Shown piece after piece: positions 43,091-55,989 of a stretch of DNA of 64,000 bases. Source of the stretch: Antedon bifida (taxonomy: Eukaryota; Echinodermata; Crinoidea; Comatulida; Antedonidae). The notes under the pieces were generated by a model. It did no database searches and was not told the origin of the DNA. It saw only the letters and a list, made by a program, of their open reading frames with translations. Position 1 is the stretch's first letter, and each line of letters begins with the position of its first letter. A program made the translations under genes and the position numbers. The DNA is taken from assembly GCA_963402885.1 (NCBI GenBank), contig OY727095.1, positions 23,131,001 through 23,195,000 on the forward strand, given 5' to 3'.

Positions 43091-43335
43091 TTTGTAACAG
43101 TAATATAATATAATTCGATAATGATCAGCAGCAACTAAGATTGGAATGGTGGAAACATTGAGTATTGCTAAGGTTTTTATACTTATTTCCATGAATTGAA
43201 ATATTTATATTGTTTTTTTACAATAACTGTTGTTTATGTGCGGGAGATTATTTCGACAATATCGTCGTTTATTTATTAATTTATAGTAAAGAAACAATAA
43301 AATATTTATTTTTTAATTGAACATACACTTTTTTT

Positions 43336-44386
43336 GGTTATCCGCACTTGGCGGATAACCCTTTGTTATTGTCACGATCTTTTTCTTTTTCTATATTCTT
43401 CTTTCTTTCCACGAATTTTGTTCGCAGCGTATCTCTAATTCTGATCAACATAAGATTGCATAACTTTGTCATAAGATTGACCTGTAGCTGTAGATGTGCA
43501 AGAAACTTCGTTATATGACGTTAAAGTCGCGCAGCTTAAGTTATGCGCGATTTTATAAATTTCAATGATTGATCATAGATTATAAACCAAAAGTCATTTT
43601 GTATTGACACTTGGTGAAAATTTAAGTCATATCAAGGGCAAACTTTCTATGGATTAAAAATGGCATGTTTCACAAGAAGTTTTTAAATTTAATATGTAAG
43701 CAGATATGTTGTAGATATGAATTCATGCAGAATCTTTACCCCTCGGATGTTATGACGTCATCGTATGGCCACACGAATGTAAAATATAGGATTTTTTACT
43801 CTTTCATTATATTGCTCATCACATTAAATAGAGCGCATCTCGCTTTTCATACGTATTCCATTTCCACAGATATTTTAATACTCTCTAGGTCAATCAACTA
43901 TCTTTCGCATGAGTTAAAAATATTTTAATTTTTATGACGTCATGTATAAAAATGTAAATAACGTGGGTCCCCTATTTTCATCTTTACAGTAAATTTCAAT
44001 CTGTTATGGCTCGTCAGAATAAAAAGTGATAATCATGATTAAAACGTTTTCTGGAAGCTATTGGATTGTAGATACGAATTTATGTGAATATTTTGCCAAT
44101 CAGATGTTTTGACGTCATCATATGGCCAGTTGAATTCAAAAAGTCATATTTTCATCTCTTGCGTAAAAGTTCATTGCGTTTAAACGAGAGCGCATCTCTC
44201 TTTTACGTGCCCAAAATTCTTTAAATTTGTATTAATGTAATTATTTAGATAATTATCTTCTAAAATTGTTATCTTTATATGTCAATTTGATGACGTCATC
44301 GTGTTAATAATTGGATTTAAAAGATGGGTCTCGTAATTTCGTCTATGGTACACTGTAATATGCTGTATTGACGAGTTCAAATATAG
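43336..44386 (+). mobile_element. Helitron-like non-autonomous element, copy C, right end eroded
   Basis: Left palindrome GGTTATCCGC-acttg-GCGGATAACC (43336-43360), then TTTGTTATTGT. The body has two related halves, each with GGATGTTATGACGTCATCGT or GATGTTTTGACGTCATCAT and ATGGCCA. The right end keeps only GACGAGTTCAAATATAGT, the outer half of the terminal hairpin and an ATAG end, compared with the 50.7-kb copy. Non-coding. Confidence 0.75.
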
Positions 44387-44559
44387 TTAATCGTTTGGTT
44401 TTATATAAAATGTTTTTACTACATAAAAACTCACGATAGCGAAATTTAATTTGGCGTTCGCGAAATAATGGTTTGTAAACAAAAATTATATGTTCCCGCG
44501 ACTCTGGGAGCCTCGTCTGCTAACACTGAGGGCGCTTGACTTTTTCTGATATCTTAACA

Positions 44560-47500
44560 CTAGTTGAAACAGCTGTGTGGGTAAATCAAATCAAAAATGG
44601 GCAGAAATTGCATGAGGGAATTACTGGGAGTGCCGTTGGTGGATATTGAAGACACTTTTTTGTTGGACGGTATAATTACCATTGATAACACTAACAGCGA
44701 TCTGGAAACGGTTGGTGGAAGAACGGTAACTTCCGTCTGGTGTTGCGGTGGCTGTTGTTGATTTGGTGGAGGGTGACGACTTCCGGTGACGAGGGCTGAG
44801 CAGGTTGTGATGGCTTCCGTGTGGTGGTTGTAGCGATGGTGGTGGTTGCGAGGTGACTGCATTCAATATTTTCTCCAGCATTGTTTCCATAATTTGCTGC
44901 TTTTGAGTTAGCTGGTCAATTTTTCATGCAATACTTTGCAGTCAGTGCAATTTTGACCTGTTAAAGAGATATAATATATATGATAATAATTGGTTAGTAT
45001 AGATATATTGTCACTTTTTAGGAGGGGTGGGAGGAGTATCAGTCTTCATCTTAATTAGATTCTAATTTTACTGGTGACACAAACAATCTTAAATACTGCG
45101 TTACAAATGAGTCATAGTATTACTATTACAACAATCTAATTTGACTATTTTTTTGCTTTAAATTACAGTTTTTTCAAGTAAATATTTGTTTTCCCATCAA
45201 ATTTTTGGTCAAAGTGGATAACTATTATGTGAAATTAAAATGGCATGCAAAAACAAAATTTAAACATTTTTTTTCAGGGGAACAATACAATCATCCTTAA
45301 AAATTATAAAAATGTACGTTTTTTGTAGGAAGGGGTCAAGTTGTATTTTCTCCACAACAAGATAAAAGTGCATGTATGCATTTGAAAAACAAAAGAAAAA
45401 ATAAACTTACGGCGAATGCCCATCTCTTTGTTAGGGAAATCGTGGATGATACTGTAATCATTGCTGCTACTAGAAGTTGCGTCTGGTGCAGATGTATCAG
45501 TGTCAGCACATGTAGCGTATTGTGTAGCATCTGGGTTTTTTTAGCGGTGCTGCATTATCATCTAAAAAAAAAAGCCCTCATTAAATACAATGTAAAAAAT
45601 ATATTACAATAGGAATTATTAGTTTTAGTTTATACGTACTCAGATGATGAAACATATCTCTGTTAAAATAAACTTAGTTAAACATTATATAGCAGTTACT
45701 TCCTGTGTATATAATAATGGGATATCCATATAATGAAACATTAATATAATAATAATAATAAATATAGTTAGAAATATGTGTATATCGATAGAAAAAATAT
45801 ACTGTCTGTATATATAATGAAACATATTTCTGTTTAAAAAACCTTAGTTAAAAATATAATTACTAGGTATCCCAATGAAAGCGCACAGAGGGGTATAACT
45901 TTTGAATAAGTAATATGACTTTGATGGTAAATAAATCGTATGTACTCTTAATTAATACTTACAAAATTTATATTGTTTGAAAGTACTTGTTTTACAATTA
46001 AAATTAATGGAGTAGTTGCCGAGAAAATGCGATTTTAAAACGGTACTAAAATCCTGTTGAGCCGATTTCCGCGCGTTGAAAACCTCATCGGAAAATCCCA
46101 TACAGTTTTCAAAACACGATCGCATTGAAGCTAGCTATTTTTGTTGTATGTTATCAGGCTTTAAATGAGCTTTAATTTGATATGAAAATCGTCTTCTATA
46201 AATGTGTTTTTCGTAACGAAAAGTTTGAATCACTGTTTATGGAAAAATATTATGGATTTTGGTATTAAATTATAGCTAAATCTACATTAAAATCGATAAA
46301 ACATAGATTACATTGTTACAAACGTATTGTGCATGGTAATTGTGCGAACTACATTTTAAAATGGTGCATGAGGCATAAATCCCGTTTTAAAATTTTAAAG
46401 ATTCAACCATTATAATCCGGTGAATATTGTAGTGTAGTGTAGCAACATCAGATTCAGATTCTTCACCAAGTTTGACTGAACTGAAAGATGCATTACTTAT
46501 TGGCTAGCTAGATAGTAGCCTACTCTACAGCTAGAGGGGCCTGTGGCTAGGCCTAGAAGCATCTAACAAAATAATTACAAATTTATTTTCAATAGCATAA
46601 TAGTTCAATCTGTAAGAAATAACTATATAGCGAACTTCAAAACAGATCTGCCTAGGCCTAGCTACTAGTTCTATACAGATGGACAGACCGAAATCTCAAT
46701 GAATTTCATTCTGTACATAATTACAAATTTCCACAAAATAAACTTCAAATAACATTATAATTGCATGATAATCAATAAATACTTGATCGACCTAAAAGAC
46801 ATATAGAGAAATATCAGGAACTCGCACATCAAGTACTGTAAGGAGAAACTTAACGATAAAAAATGTAATTAAATAAAAACGTTTTGTTTGTTTGAAAAAT
46901 ATGTTAAGTTAAGATTCAATATTGAAAAAACACCTACCACGTTTCGCACGGTAATTAATTCGGCGATGCTAACCTTCAATGTCGTTATTTGTACGGACAA
47001 CTTGTTGGTAGACGACCCAGTCACGAGGTGTAAACATGGTTCCGTAGATCCAGGTTGTTCGGTAGTAATCCATCAACTGTGTGCTGGAACGTCAACAATC
47101 TCATCCTCGATGTACATGTACACTTCAAAATGTTCAACAGGAACAACAGGCAGTATCATCAGGTGGCGAACAATCATGTGAGTGTCAGGATCCGTCCGGT
47201 ATGCGCGTTGTAAGCCCAAATCTTGGACCTTTCGAAAAATGGCCTGCAATTATAAATTTAAAAAAAAAAGCTGGAAGATTAGATTTCTGTAATACAGGCA
47301 ATGAAAATCCTAGACGACCTGCAATTATAACAAGAAAAGTGTTATTTTGCTGCAAATTTAATTTTCTCTTTAATCACAGAGACAGCCTGCAATTATGTGT
47401 TATTTTCCTGCAAATAGATTTCTCTGTTAAAAAAAAATGTTCGTTAAAATTTAATTTTCGTATCACTTACTTGTGTGAAATGAAAAAGGTAACCAGTTGG

Positions 47501-48830
47501 GCGCACTCTGGGAAAAACTGTCCTAAGAAATTGCCACAAAGATGACTTGTAGTCTGCAACTATCTTCCTTGCGCTCACCATTGATCTAAGTACTGTGTTG
47601 TAATCCACTACCCTCTTCACACACATAACGGCGAAGAGCAGGGGACCTGTTTCTGCGCTGCCCCAGACTTCATAAACGCATTTATCGAAAAGAGTTGGTA
47701 AAACGTATCTTTTACCACTTTGAAAGCGCCATCAATGTACCTGTAATGACACAAAAAAAAATTTTGCCTTACAAGATTTCAGAGACAAGAACACCTGTAA
47801 TGAAAAAAAAAAAATGTTAGCTGAATGAAAGGATTCATTTGACGTTACTTGCCAAACTTTCGACCTTTGCTTTGGATGTCTTAGCGCAGAAAACCAGGGA
47901 GGATGTGTTCCTCGTCCAATTCAAAAGCAAGATGGTTTGGTCGAGTAAGTTTCCTCTTTAAATTCACCTGCCGAGCAAGGTTACAGGGTTTTGGTAGCGA
48001 TGGATGTAGGGCGACATTTCCAACTCCTATATCCTCACGCAAGATCTGTAACGAAATTTTCATATTTATAAAAAAAAATGCAAAATTTGTAATACAACAC
48101 AGGAGTTTAATTCAACGATTTTAGCACGGAGCGCATAAGAAGGTATATGATATTTGTTGAAGCAATGTAAAAAGCATGGCACGCGAGGGAGGATGTGTGT
48201 GTATTTGTTTAGGATTTGTATCTGCAGTTTAAAATTATGAAATTATTATATATTAAAATTTAGTTAATTACCTTCTCTGCCATCTCAGCTGCTGAATCAA
48301 ACGGATTATCAACTGCCTGAGTCTTCAGGTCGCGTCTTATCAGTGCTACCTTTTTTCACCCTAAAAACATGAACATTGCGGTGCGGTGGTTCTAACAAAA
48401 AACATTGGGGTGGTTTTAATCCAAAGACATTGCATATTATTAATCCAGATATTCTATATTAAATTAATTTTTTTTTTAACGCATCTTGAGCACTCTTGTG
48501 TGGTATAGTTACAATTATTAGTTACAATTTGCGATAATTAATTGAAATCGGTCATTGAAATTTAACATTATATAAATAAATGAACATCAGATATATACAA
48601 ATAATAATTGAGTAATGTATTGTTTGTAGATTTGCATGACGAAAATGATTAAGATGTTAACTTTTGGTTAATCGTTACCTGGAATCATGTCGTAGACATG
48701 GTCCTGTGACCCACGAATATATCCCCCATTACGTTCCGTTACTATCGCTTTGCATGTCACGTTTTTATTACGAACTAAACATCTCCAAGTCACTGTTGCA
48801 CAACCTTTTTGGTGTACTAATAACCGATGC
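44560..48830 (-). pseudogene. FLYWCH-MULE transposase gene with introns, broken
   Basis: Exons on the minus strand: 48830-48679 (FLYWCH-type finger: TWRCLVRNKNVTCKAIV ... GSQDH, donor CCAG|GTAACG); 48360-48272 (LIRRDLKTQAVDNPFDSAAE, donor AAG|GTAATT); 48045-47849 (GNVALHPSLPKP, FELDEEHILPGFL, then TAA); 47740-47471 (RYIDGAFKVVKDTFYQLFSI, the MULE catalytic start with Asp, then after a one-base slip VPLLFAVM and GYLFHFTQ, donor GTAAGT); 47243-46938 (AIFRKVQDLGLQRAY, DYYRTTWIYG, RTNNDIEG then TAG at 46971-46969 where Trp is expected); 45561-45411 (acidic/serine-rich, donor GTAAGT); 44950 to about 44560 (coiled coil IDQLTQKQQIMETMLEKIL, then a proline/serine/glutamine-rich tail). GT-AG signals are preserved while the frame is not. 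Confidence 0.8.
45950..46440 (-). repeat. Dispersed repeat, copy 2, inverted relative to 28.96-29.4 kb
   Basis: It lies inside the MULE gene intron. Shared words with copy 1, read on the minus strand, include CGATCGTGTTTTGAAAAC and CCTGATAACATACAA. Confidence 0.55.
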
Positions 48831-49131
48831 TATCAGCCAACGTGTAATATAATTATTGAAAACATGTATACATAAATGAACATAACAGATCCAATACATT
48901 TAAAAATATGTATACTGTACGTATAAAAATATTATTATTTTGGCCTATCCATGACATGACAGATCCGAATCTGTAAATATAACAATATTAGTTAAGTAAT
49001 TTGCGGCGATAATGTAATTGAATTAGGTAATCTCTGTACAAATTAAACAGATTCAAAACATAAAAACACTAATTGAGGCATGTCATCACAAAATCGGCAT
49101 AGTGTCGGAAATAATAATTTTTTAGATTTTT

Positions 49132-50725
49132 AGTTATCCGCTTGGTATACCAAGCGGATAACTCCTTGTTATTGTATGAGATCAACAGTTTTTTTCTGTA
49201 TTATGCTTCTTTCCATCCTTCCTTTTTGTGGATCGCGTTTCTCTAAAATGTGTAAACATAACATTTCATAACTTTGACAACATATGGGCATTTATGTGAA
49301 GTTGTGCACCTCCTATTTTTGAATGACGTCATAGTTGCGCAACGTGACTTACGCGCAATTTTATGAATTTCAATGATTGATCATAGATTAAAAACCAAAA
49401 GTCATTTAGTATTGACACTTTGACAAAATTTAAGTCATATCAGGGGCAAACTTTCTACGGATTAAAAATGGCATGTTTCACAAGAAGTTACGCGCGTACG
49501 CGCATTTAAAATTTCAAAATGCGCAAAATTAATTTCTAATCAACTTTTTATGCGTTTCTTGTCATTTTGAGCATGTCAAAAATTCCCACGGGCGCGCAAT
49601 TTTTTACGCACGCGGTGCGCATGTAGCGTTAAAAATATATTTTTTTCTCTTGAATTATATTTTTCAAGCCTTTCCTAGTAATTTTAAAAACAATTTAGAC
49701 CTTTTCCAGTTTAAATAACGCCACACGAACACGTTGAATTAGACAATTCGTGCGCGTTTTTTATGAAAAAGCTTTAAAAATCGTCAAAATAATGTCTTTT
49801 TTTAAACAGTCATAGTTTCTAAAGTAAACCGTGAACCGTTTATTTTTATTACAAAATCTAGAAGTTGATGAGTTGTAGATATCGGATCATGCATCGATAA
49901 GGCTAAAAAAACATTTTGACGTCATCGTATGGCCACACGAATGTAAAATATAGGATTTTTGTCTCTTTCGTTATTGCTCATCACATTCAATGGAGCGCAT
50001 CACGCTTAACAGTAATCCTTTTTCTCCTACATTTATATATTGTCTAGGTCAATCAACTTTCTTTAGCATGAGATAAAAATATTTTAATTTTTATGACGTC
50101 ATCATGCCTAAAAATTTTAATTACGTGGGTCATTAATTTCATCTTTACAGTAAATTTTAATCTGTAATAGCTCGTAAGAATAAAATGTGATAATCACGAT
50201 TAAAACGTTTTCTGGAAGCTATTGGATTGTAGATACGAATTCATGTAAACATTTCGCCAATCGGATGTTGTGACGTCATATGGCCAGTTGAATAAAAAAA
50301 GTCGTATTTTCATATTTTGCGTAATAGTTCATCACATTTAAAAGGGTGCGCATCTATATTTTACGTATTCAAATTTCTTCTATACGTTAATATGTTGTTC
50401 CTGAGATAATTTCCTTCTGAAATTGCTATCTAAGTGTTTCATTTTGATACCGTCGCCATGTTAAAAATTGGAATAACTGGCGGGTCCTGTAATTTCACCT
50501 ATTCTACACTGTATGTAATATGTATACAGATTATACTGTTTGCATGTATATACTATATGACACAAAATTGACAGAATTCAGCACTAACAGCATATCATAT
50601 TCTTCAGTTCTTGTCATAATGCCATAATCTTTATCTGTGTGCAATATTCCAACGTATGACATGCACGTGGCGTTTGTCGTGGTGCGGATAACTAACTCGT
50701 CAAAGTGACGAGTTTCATGTCTAGT
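49132..50725 (+). mobile_element. Helitron-like non-autonomous element, copy D, both ends intact
   Basis: The left end is a perfect 32-bp palindrome, AGTTATCCGCTTGGTA plus its inverse (49132-49163), then TTGTTATTG. The right end has the arm GCGGATAACT (50684-50693). The hairpin ACTCGTCA-AAG-TGACGAGT follows directly (50695-50713), then TTCATGT and CTAG|T (50721-50725). The body shares the TGACGTCATCGTATGGCCACA and ATGGCCAGTTGAAT modules with copies A-C. At 1.59 kb it has no helicase or Rep frame. Confidence 0.85.
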
Positions 50726-51014
50726 TATATATTTGTAATCTATTATTTAGTAGGCCTGTTAGTATTAGGCTGGGCCTAGGCGTTTTAGCCTTGGTAGGCC
50801 TAGGATTGTTTGGTCATTTGTTGACATGTAAAATCCATATAATAGTCCAGGAGTATTAGGCTTTGAGGTAATAATTCTTTCTCTCCGTCTTTCTTTTGGT
50901 CTTTCGCTGCATCCTTGGTTGCTTACAAATGATTTTGTCCTTTTCTGCCCTTGATGTTCCTGTTAAAAAGTTTTCCCTCACCTTATTCAGTTTGAACATG
51001 GTCTTGGCAGATAC
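50726..51014. other. No gene; TAGGCCTA cluster
   Basis: 50750-50820 holds several TAGGCCTA words. Nothing else is recognised. Confidence 0.4.
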
Positions 51015-52260
51015 TTAGGCTGTAGATGCTGACGTACGAGACAATTGCTTTCTGACATCCCATACTGCAAATACTCTTTCCCCAGATATGTTATCGCTTG
51101 AACACGAACGTGCTTCAGTGCACAGGGCTTCAGATGGCTGATGATACTTGCCTTCAGAAAAATGATCTTTCAGTTGACACTTCATGACATCTAAAATTTC
51201 TGCAATGAGGACTTCCATAATATCAGAAGTTGCATTATCGCTAGAATGAGAGGCACAGAGCTTATGATATTTTATGTCCTTTTTAACAGGTGAATTGAAC
51301 ACTGTCAAGTCTTGACCACGAACAGTTGTATTGGTGTCAAAATTCTCCATATTGCTTATGGCTGTACAAAAGACATCATTTATTTCTAATATGGTATGCC
51401 CTTCCCCTAGCCATCGCATCCATGGCCCGGTAATGTATTCATCTATAAGCCCCAATGCCCTTATGCCTGACATAATACATTGATGGGCTAGTGCATTGTT
51501 GACTACAAAGTGTAAGCCATTCCGGGGCTTCATCATTTTACTGGATATGATCTGCATGACATATGCAAAAGTCCAGCATTAACAAAGAAAATGTTAAATC
51601 GGTTACCAACCCACCTAGGAAATAATGTTGAATTCTCACCACTCCCAAACCCCTTGCTTCTTAGATCTTTGGCAGTCCAGATGAGCTACAATGAAATAGA
51701 AGATCTACTGCATGAAGCAAAGCCTGCGTTTTGCTTTCACCTCTGTTTGTGTAAGGCATTTTTTCTTTATCAGTATCTACTGTATGTTCAGTGTCAGTTC
51801 GTTTTCCTTAATTTTTTTTCTGTTTGTCTGTGTATGGTGTCAAGGGGGTGCATGGCACATCGAAATGAATTGATATTATGTCCCGCCAGTTCTTCCAATT
51901 GTTCGTTACACATCTATCCGTCATTGTGTTTGAAAAATTGTGTAAATCTACATTGACTTCTTTTATCATATCATCAATACAATTGATATAATCCATGGCA
52001 GTCCCCCCTGCTGTTCCTTCAATCCCCAGTTCTCATTCGTTGCTAATTGTATCTCCACAAGATGATGTCTCGTCTTCGTTGTCCCATCATATTTCAGAGT
52101 TAAATCTTTTGCTTCTTTCAATTCGCATCGCATGTGCTGCTTAGCAATTGCTTTCATTTCTGATGCCACTCTTTGTTGTGTGTTTTTGAGGGCAATGCAC
52201 CTTCTAGTTGTCAGGGTGTTACCGTTTAATTCGTTGTATGGCAGGACCAACACTACCCTC
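51015..52260 (-). pseudogene. Uncharacterised element-borne protein family, copy 2
   Basis: The minus strand, across frames, gives LTLKYDGTTKTRHHLVEIQL and WGLKEQQGG (52253-51990), MDYINCIDDMIKE ... NTMTDRCVTN (51996-51808), WVGNRFNIFFVNAGLLH (about 51620-51560), then GIRALGLIDEYITGPWMRWL, MEVLIAEILDVMKCQL and NISGERVFAVWDVR (51557-51015). Compared with the 16-17 kb copy, DR/N, NRFN-FF, and RALGL...TGP are shared in order. Here the N-terminal DGT box and the C-terminal SERxF-type box also survive. Several frameshifts; dead. The function of the family is not known to me. Confidence 0.7.
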
Positions 52261-52768
52261 TGCTACCCCTAGTTCCTGTAAATACATGGACGCTTCTTTT
52301 ATAACATAATTTATTTTAGATCCCTCTCTGGTTGAAATAACAGTTGTTTCTTGATCTTGTAATTCGCATTTGTCGTTTTCTAAAACTGATATTGTTTTCT
52401 TTTCATCATTGACTGTGGTTAAGGACGATTTCAGTTGTTGAGTTAGAACAGCGGTGTTTATCTGAGGGATTTTCTGACCCGGTTTTTAGTACTTAACTTC
52501 TTCAGTTGATTCAGAAAATATAATTAACAAACACAGTAAATTATGACTGGTTTTATCTTGTTTTCTACAACACTTACTTATTAGTGATACTGTAGTATTG
52601 AACACTTAAACTATTTAAATTTAAACTTTTTTTTGTGTCACTTGGCTCATCCTCAGTGTGTGGTATAAAATGTTAGATAGTGCAATTCTAATTAGTCCAC
52701 TAATAGAGGTAGAAAAAAATGCTTTAGAAAGAATATGTGGGAGCATGGTGGGAGAAAGAAAAACAACA
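52261..52768. other. Probable N-terminal remains of the family copy 2
   Basis: The minus strand near 52440-52330 can be read as a charged, coiled-coil-like piece (NDKCELQDQETTV). It ends at the left border of the CGTATACG element. Not separable with confidence. Confidence 0.3.
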
Positions 52769-55700
52769 CCCTTTGCAAAAAAGCCGTATACGAACGTATA
52801 CGATTTACATACGTTTCGTATATGTTTCGTATAGGAAGTCCATTTCGTATACGAAACGTATACGTCAATTCGGAAGTTCCTGCCCGCATAATAAACATAT
52901 ACGAACCGTATACGATCATTTATAAACAATTTCCTAATTATACGATCCGTATACGATCCGTATACGATACGAGTACGCGTGTATACAAACTGCATCATAT
53001 TACCAAGGGAAAAGGGACTGTCCCTCTTTTTACAAGACGACGATAGCATACGTTTACGCATGGTTTACGATGGCAGGAGCATCTTGACTTCAATAATTAA
53101 TGTACAATTTGTTTGTTTTTTTTAGTCGGTATATGTACATTAAATTCCCTATGATGATTTAGTTCATAGTTTTCGCTAATGAAAAAAATTGGTGGTGTAT
53201 TTTACAAGACGTTATTTTTCTATCAAGCATAAAAACCCACCCAGGCTGTTCCGTCTTGTTTATCCCCTCTGCTATTTCTTTACCTTTGGTACGTTCCATT
53301 AATAAGTGAATCATACAAAATGTGCTGTTATTAATTTGAAAGTGCTTTAATTAATATTAATGTACTTGGAAATAAATAAATAAATATTAAATTGGACCCG
53401 CAGTATATTAAATTTAAAACGACTAAGTAAAATCCATAAATTACGATGTAATAAAAATGTAGAATACATGTGGCTCCCTATTATATATATGGAATGATCC
53501 AAATAAATTCGCCCAAAACGTGCCTGGTGTGTGTGCTGCATTGCATGCATCACATGGATGGATCAGATTTCATTCATTTTCAATCATCATTGTTGTTATC
53601 AAACGGAATTTTTTTTGCTACGGGTTTTAACTCGCCATAAAAAAATAAAAAATGGGATGTAGGCCTAGTTACAGTAGGCCAAAGTAGATAGTAAATTCGA
53701 TGACTTCTAGCTAGCTAGGCTATAGGCATATTGTAATTGTATAGATTAGTAACTAGCTACTGTAGCAGCTCTAGTAAACTAAGAGTAACTAGGCCTGGGA
53801 AAAATACGCCAAGGAAAAGAGTCTGTGGTACACTCATTGTGAAAATAAGCTAGCTAGCTTTCCCCCATATATTAGATTTGGTTATATTGGTTGTATTATT
53901 ATAATAACCTACTCTAGCTAGTAGAAAATCAACAACGGTGAAATAAAAATATGACGCATTATGGATATCATCGTTGCAGAGTTAGGGGGTGCCAACAAAA
54001 CATTCAACAGCCAAAAATACAAAAGAAGAAGCTCCGACGCTAGCATTTTACTAATTTAGGCATCAGAACTAATTGCTGTAAATTTACTAGAGTTGTCACT
54101 GATAAATACAATTTAACATATCCTACATGTAACTTAAAAAATCCAAATGATAAATTATACGCAAACGTAGTAAAACCAGGTAAATGTTAAATACTTATTT
54201 TACATCTCCCTGGTAAAAAGGTACCCCACGCCCCCATTTTTATGCCTCCATCATTGACAGGCCAAGCGGTATTTAATTATATTTTTATTTATTTAATTCG
54301 TAAATTAAAAAAAAAAATCGTTAATATAAATAAGTGAACCTTTGTAACTTTTTGTTGCATATGCGCGGGCGCGAGATACTATTTAATAAGATAGGCTTTA
54401 TTCATATCATATGTGTTGGAGTGGTAAACAACTATGAGGCCTAGTTGCGAGGATACCGCCTCGTAACTACGTATTAACGTTTAGACGTTTTACTATAATA
54501 TTGAATATGTGTTACTTAAAAAAGGATGTAATAAATTGTGTACAATATTAGTAGCTAATAGTTTTTTTGTGCCCCCTCTGTACACACGGCTGCTGGATAT
54601 TTGTTATCATTTTAATTAGTGTAGTACGAGTCTAACTCCAAATAAAGAGAATTCAAAGTTTTGATTTTTTTTCAAGAATCTGATAAACATGACTCATCTT
54701 TTTACATAATATACAGCATCAGCATGTACAATCTAATTTAATTGTCACACAATTGAATTAACAAAGGACAAGGATTTAAAATAAACTGTTACAAATAAAC
54801 AATTATGAATGAAATAGTTGGGGGTATTGTTGGGTCCATGGGAAATCAACAATGTTTAGTAGACTTATTTAATTTGTTATTTACAGTTGAGGGTGGTTAT
54901 TTTTTAAAGACATGTTTTATGATTTCTTAATCACCAAGCAGAAATACCGCTGAGATAAATGAAAGCAATTCAATCTGTTCGCTTAACCGGGAAAAAATTG
55001 AAATTCGATATAATTGTATTACTATAACCACTAATTTTGTTTTTAATTTTTTTTAATTCAACTTCATATTCAAAATCCGATTGTATTCATCGTTAAATAA
55101 TTATTATTATATAATATTAATGTACATATCAACACATCCCACTTCTGTTTTGGATCATGGTTTTCCTCTTCGGCATTATTTGCCAAATTATTGTTACTCC
55201 ATCTCCATGCTATACTACAACACATGTCGCGGAATAATATCGCTTAACATAAACGATGTAATTTGACCACCCAAAGCTCGCACGTGGTGTGACGAATTGA
55301 GAAGATCAACGACGCGACGTACCCGATGATATGCATGATTGGCCACCAGAGAGCCGAGTCGACCACGAGTTGCAACTGTAGGCAACCGAGCGACGCTCGG
55401 TCGTCGTCGGCGGCTGAACTTACTGACCTCTGTCTATTTTATAAAGGAAAACTGCAAACAACATCGTGAAAATGGCCCCTTGTCTTGTCCTTTCTAGGCC
55501 TACCTAATAGTAGTATACCTGTTTAGCGTATTTTATTGACTTGCGAAAAACGTTGTTTGAATTCTATCGGTAGCCTAGGCTATCTAATAAATAGAAATAA
55601 ATATGGTCTAATTATGTCCTAGCTCCTATATTACTAATACTACTACTAGACTAGTGGCTGGTGCTAGCTAGGCCAGAGAGCCAGCCTACGTACGTATTTG

Positions 55701-55986
55701 TTGTAATGACAATTTAAGTGTTTTATTTAGCTCTATTTTACTCATTACTACTATTATAATTTATAAAATGGCCTAGTTTGTTCGTATATGATTCGTATAC
55801 GTCCCGTATACGATATTCTTATCATCAATAAACAACGTATACGTTACGTATGCTAAACGTATACGACGCCAACTCTTTGTGGAGCAACAGAGTGGAAATA
55901 ATGTAAACAGTGAAATCGTATACGATCCGTATACGTCGTATACGTTTTCAGCGTATACGGATCGTATACGGCTTTTTTGCAAAGGG
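52769..55986. mobile_element. 3.2-kb inverted-repeat element with CGTATACG palindrome arrays, copy 1
   Basis: Left tip CCCTTTGCAAAAAAGCCG (52769) followed by TATACG, with the exact inverse at the right tip (ending 55986). Both arms are packed with the palindrome CGTATACG and near variants: about ten in 52786-52985 and about ten in 55785-55970. Flanks are CA on both sides, too short to prove a duplication. The interior (53.05-55.75 kb) is AT-rich with TAGGCCTA clusters and no credible transposase. The superfamily is unassigned. The arrays would suit transposase binding sites. Confidence 0.8.
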
Positions 55987-55989
55987 CAA

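Noticed and set aside
51591..51956. 121-codon plus frame opposite the 51-52 kb family relic
   Set aside because: The opposite strand carries recognisable family motifs over the same interval, so this is a shadow frame.
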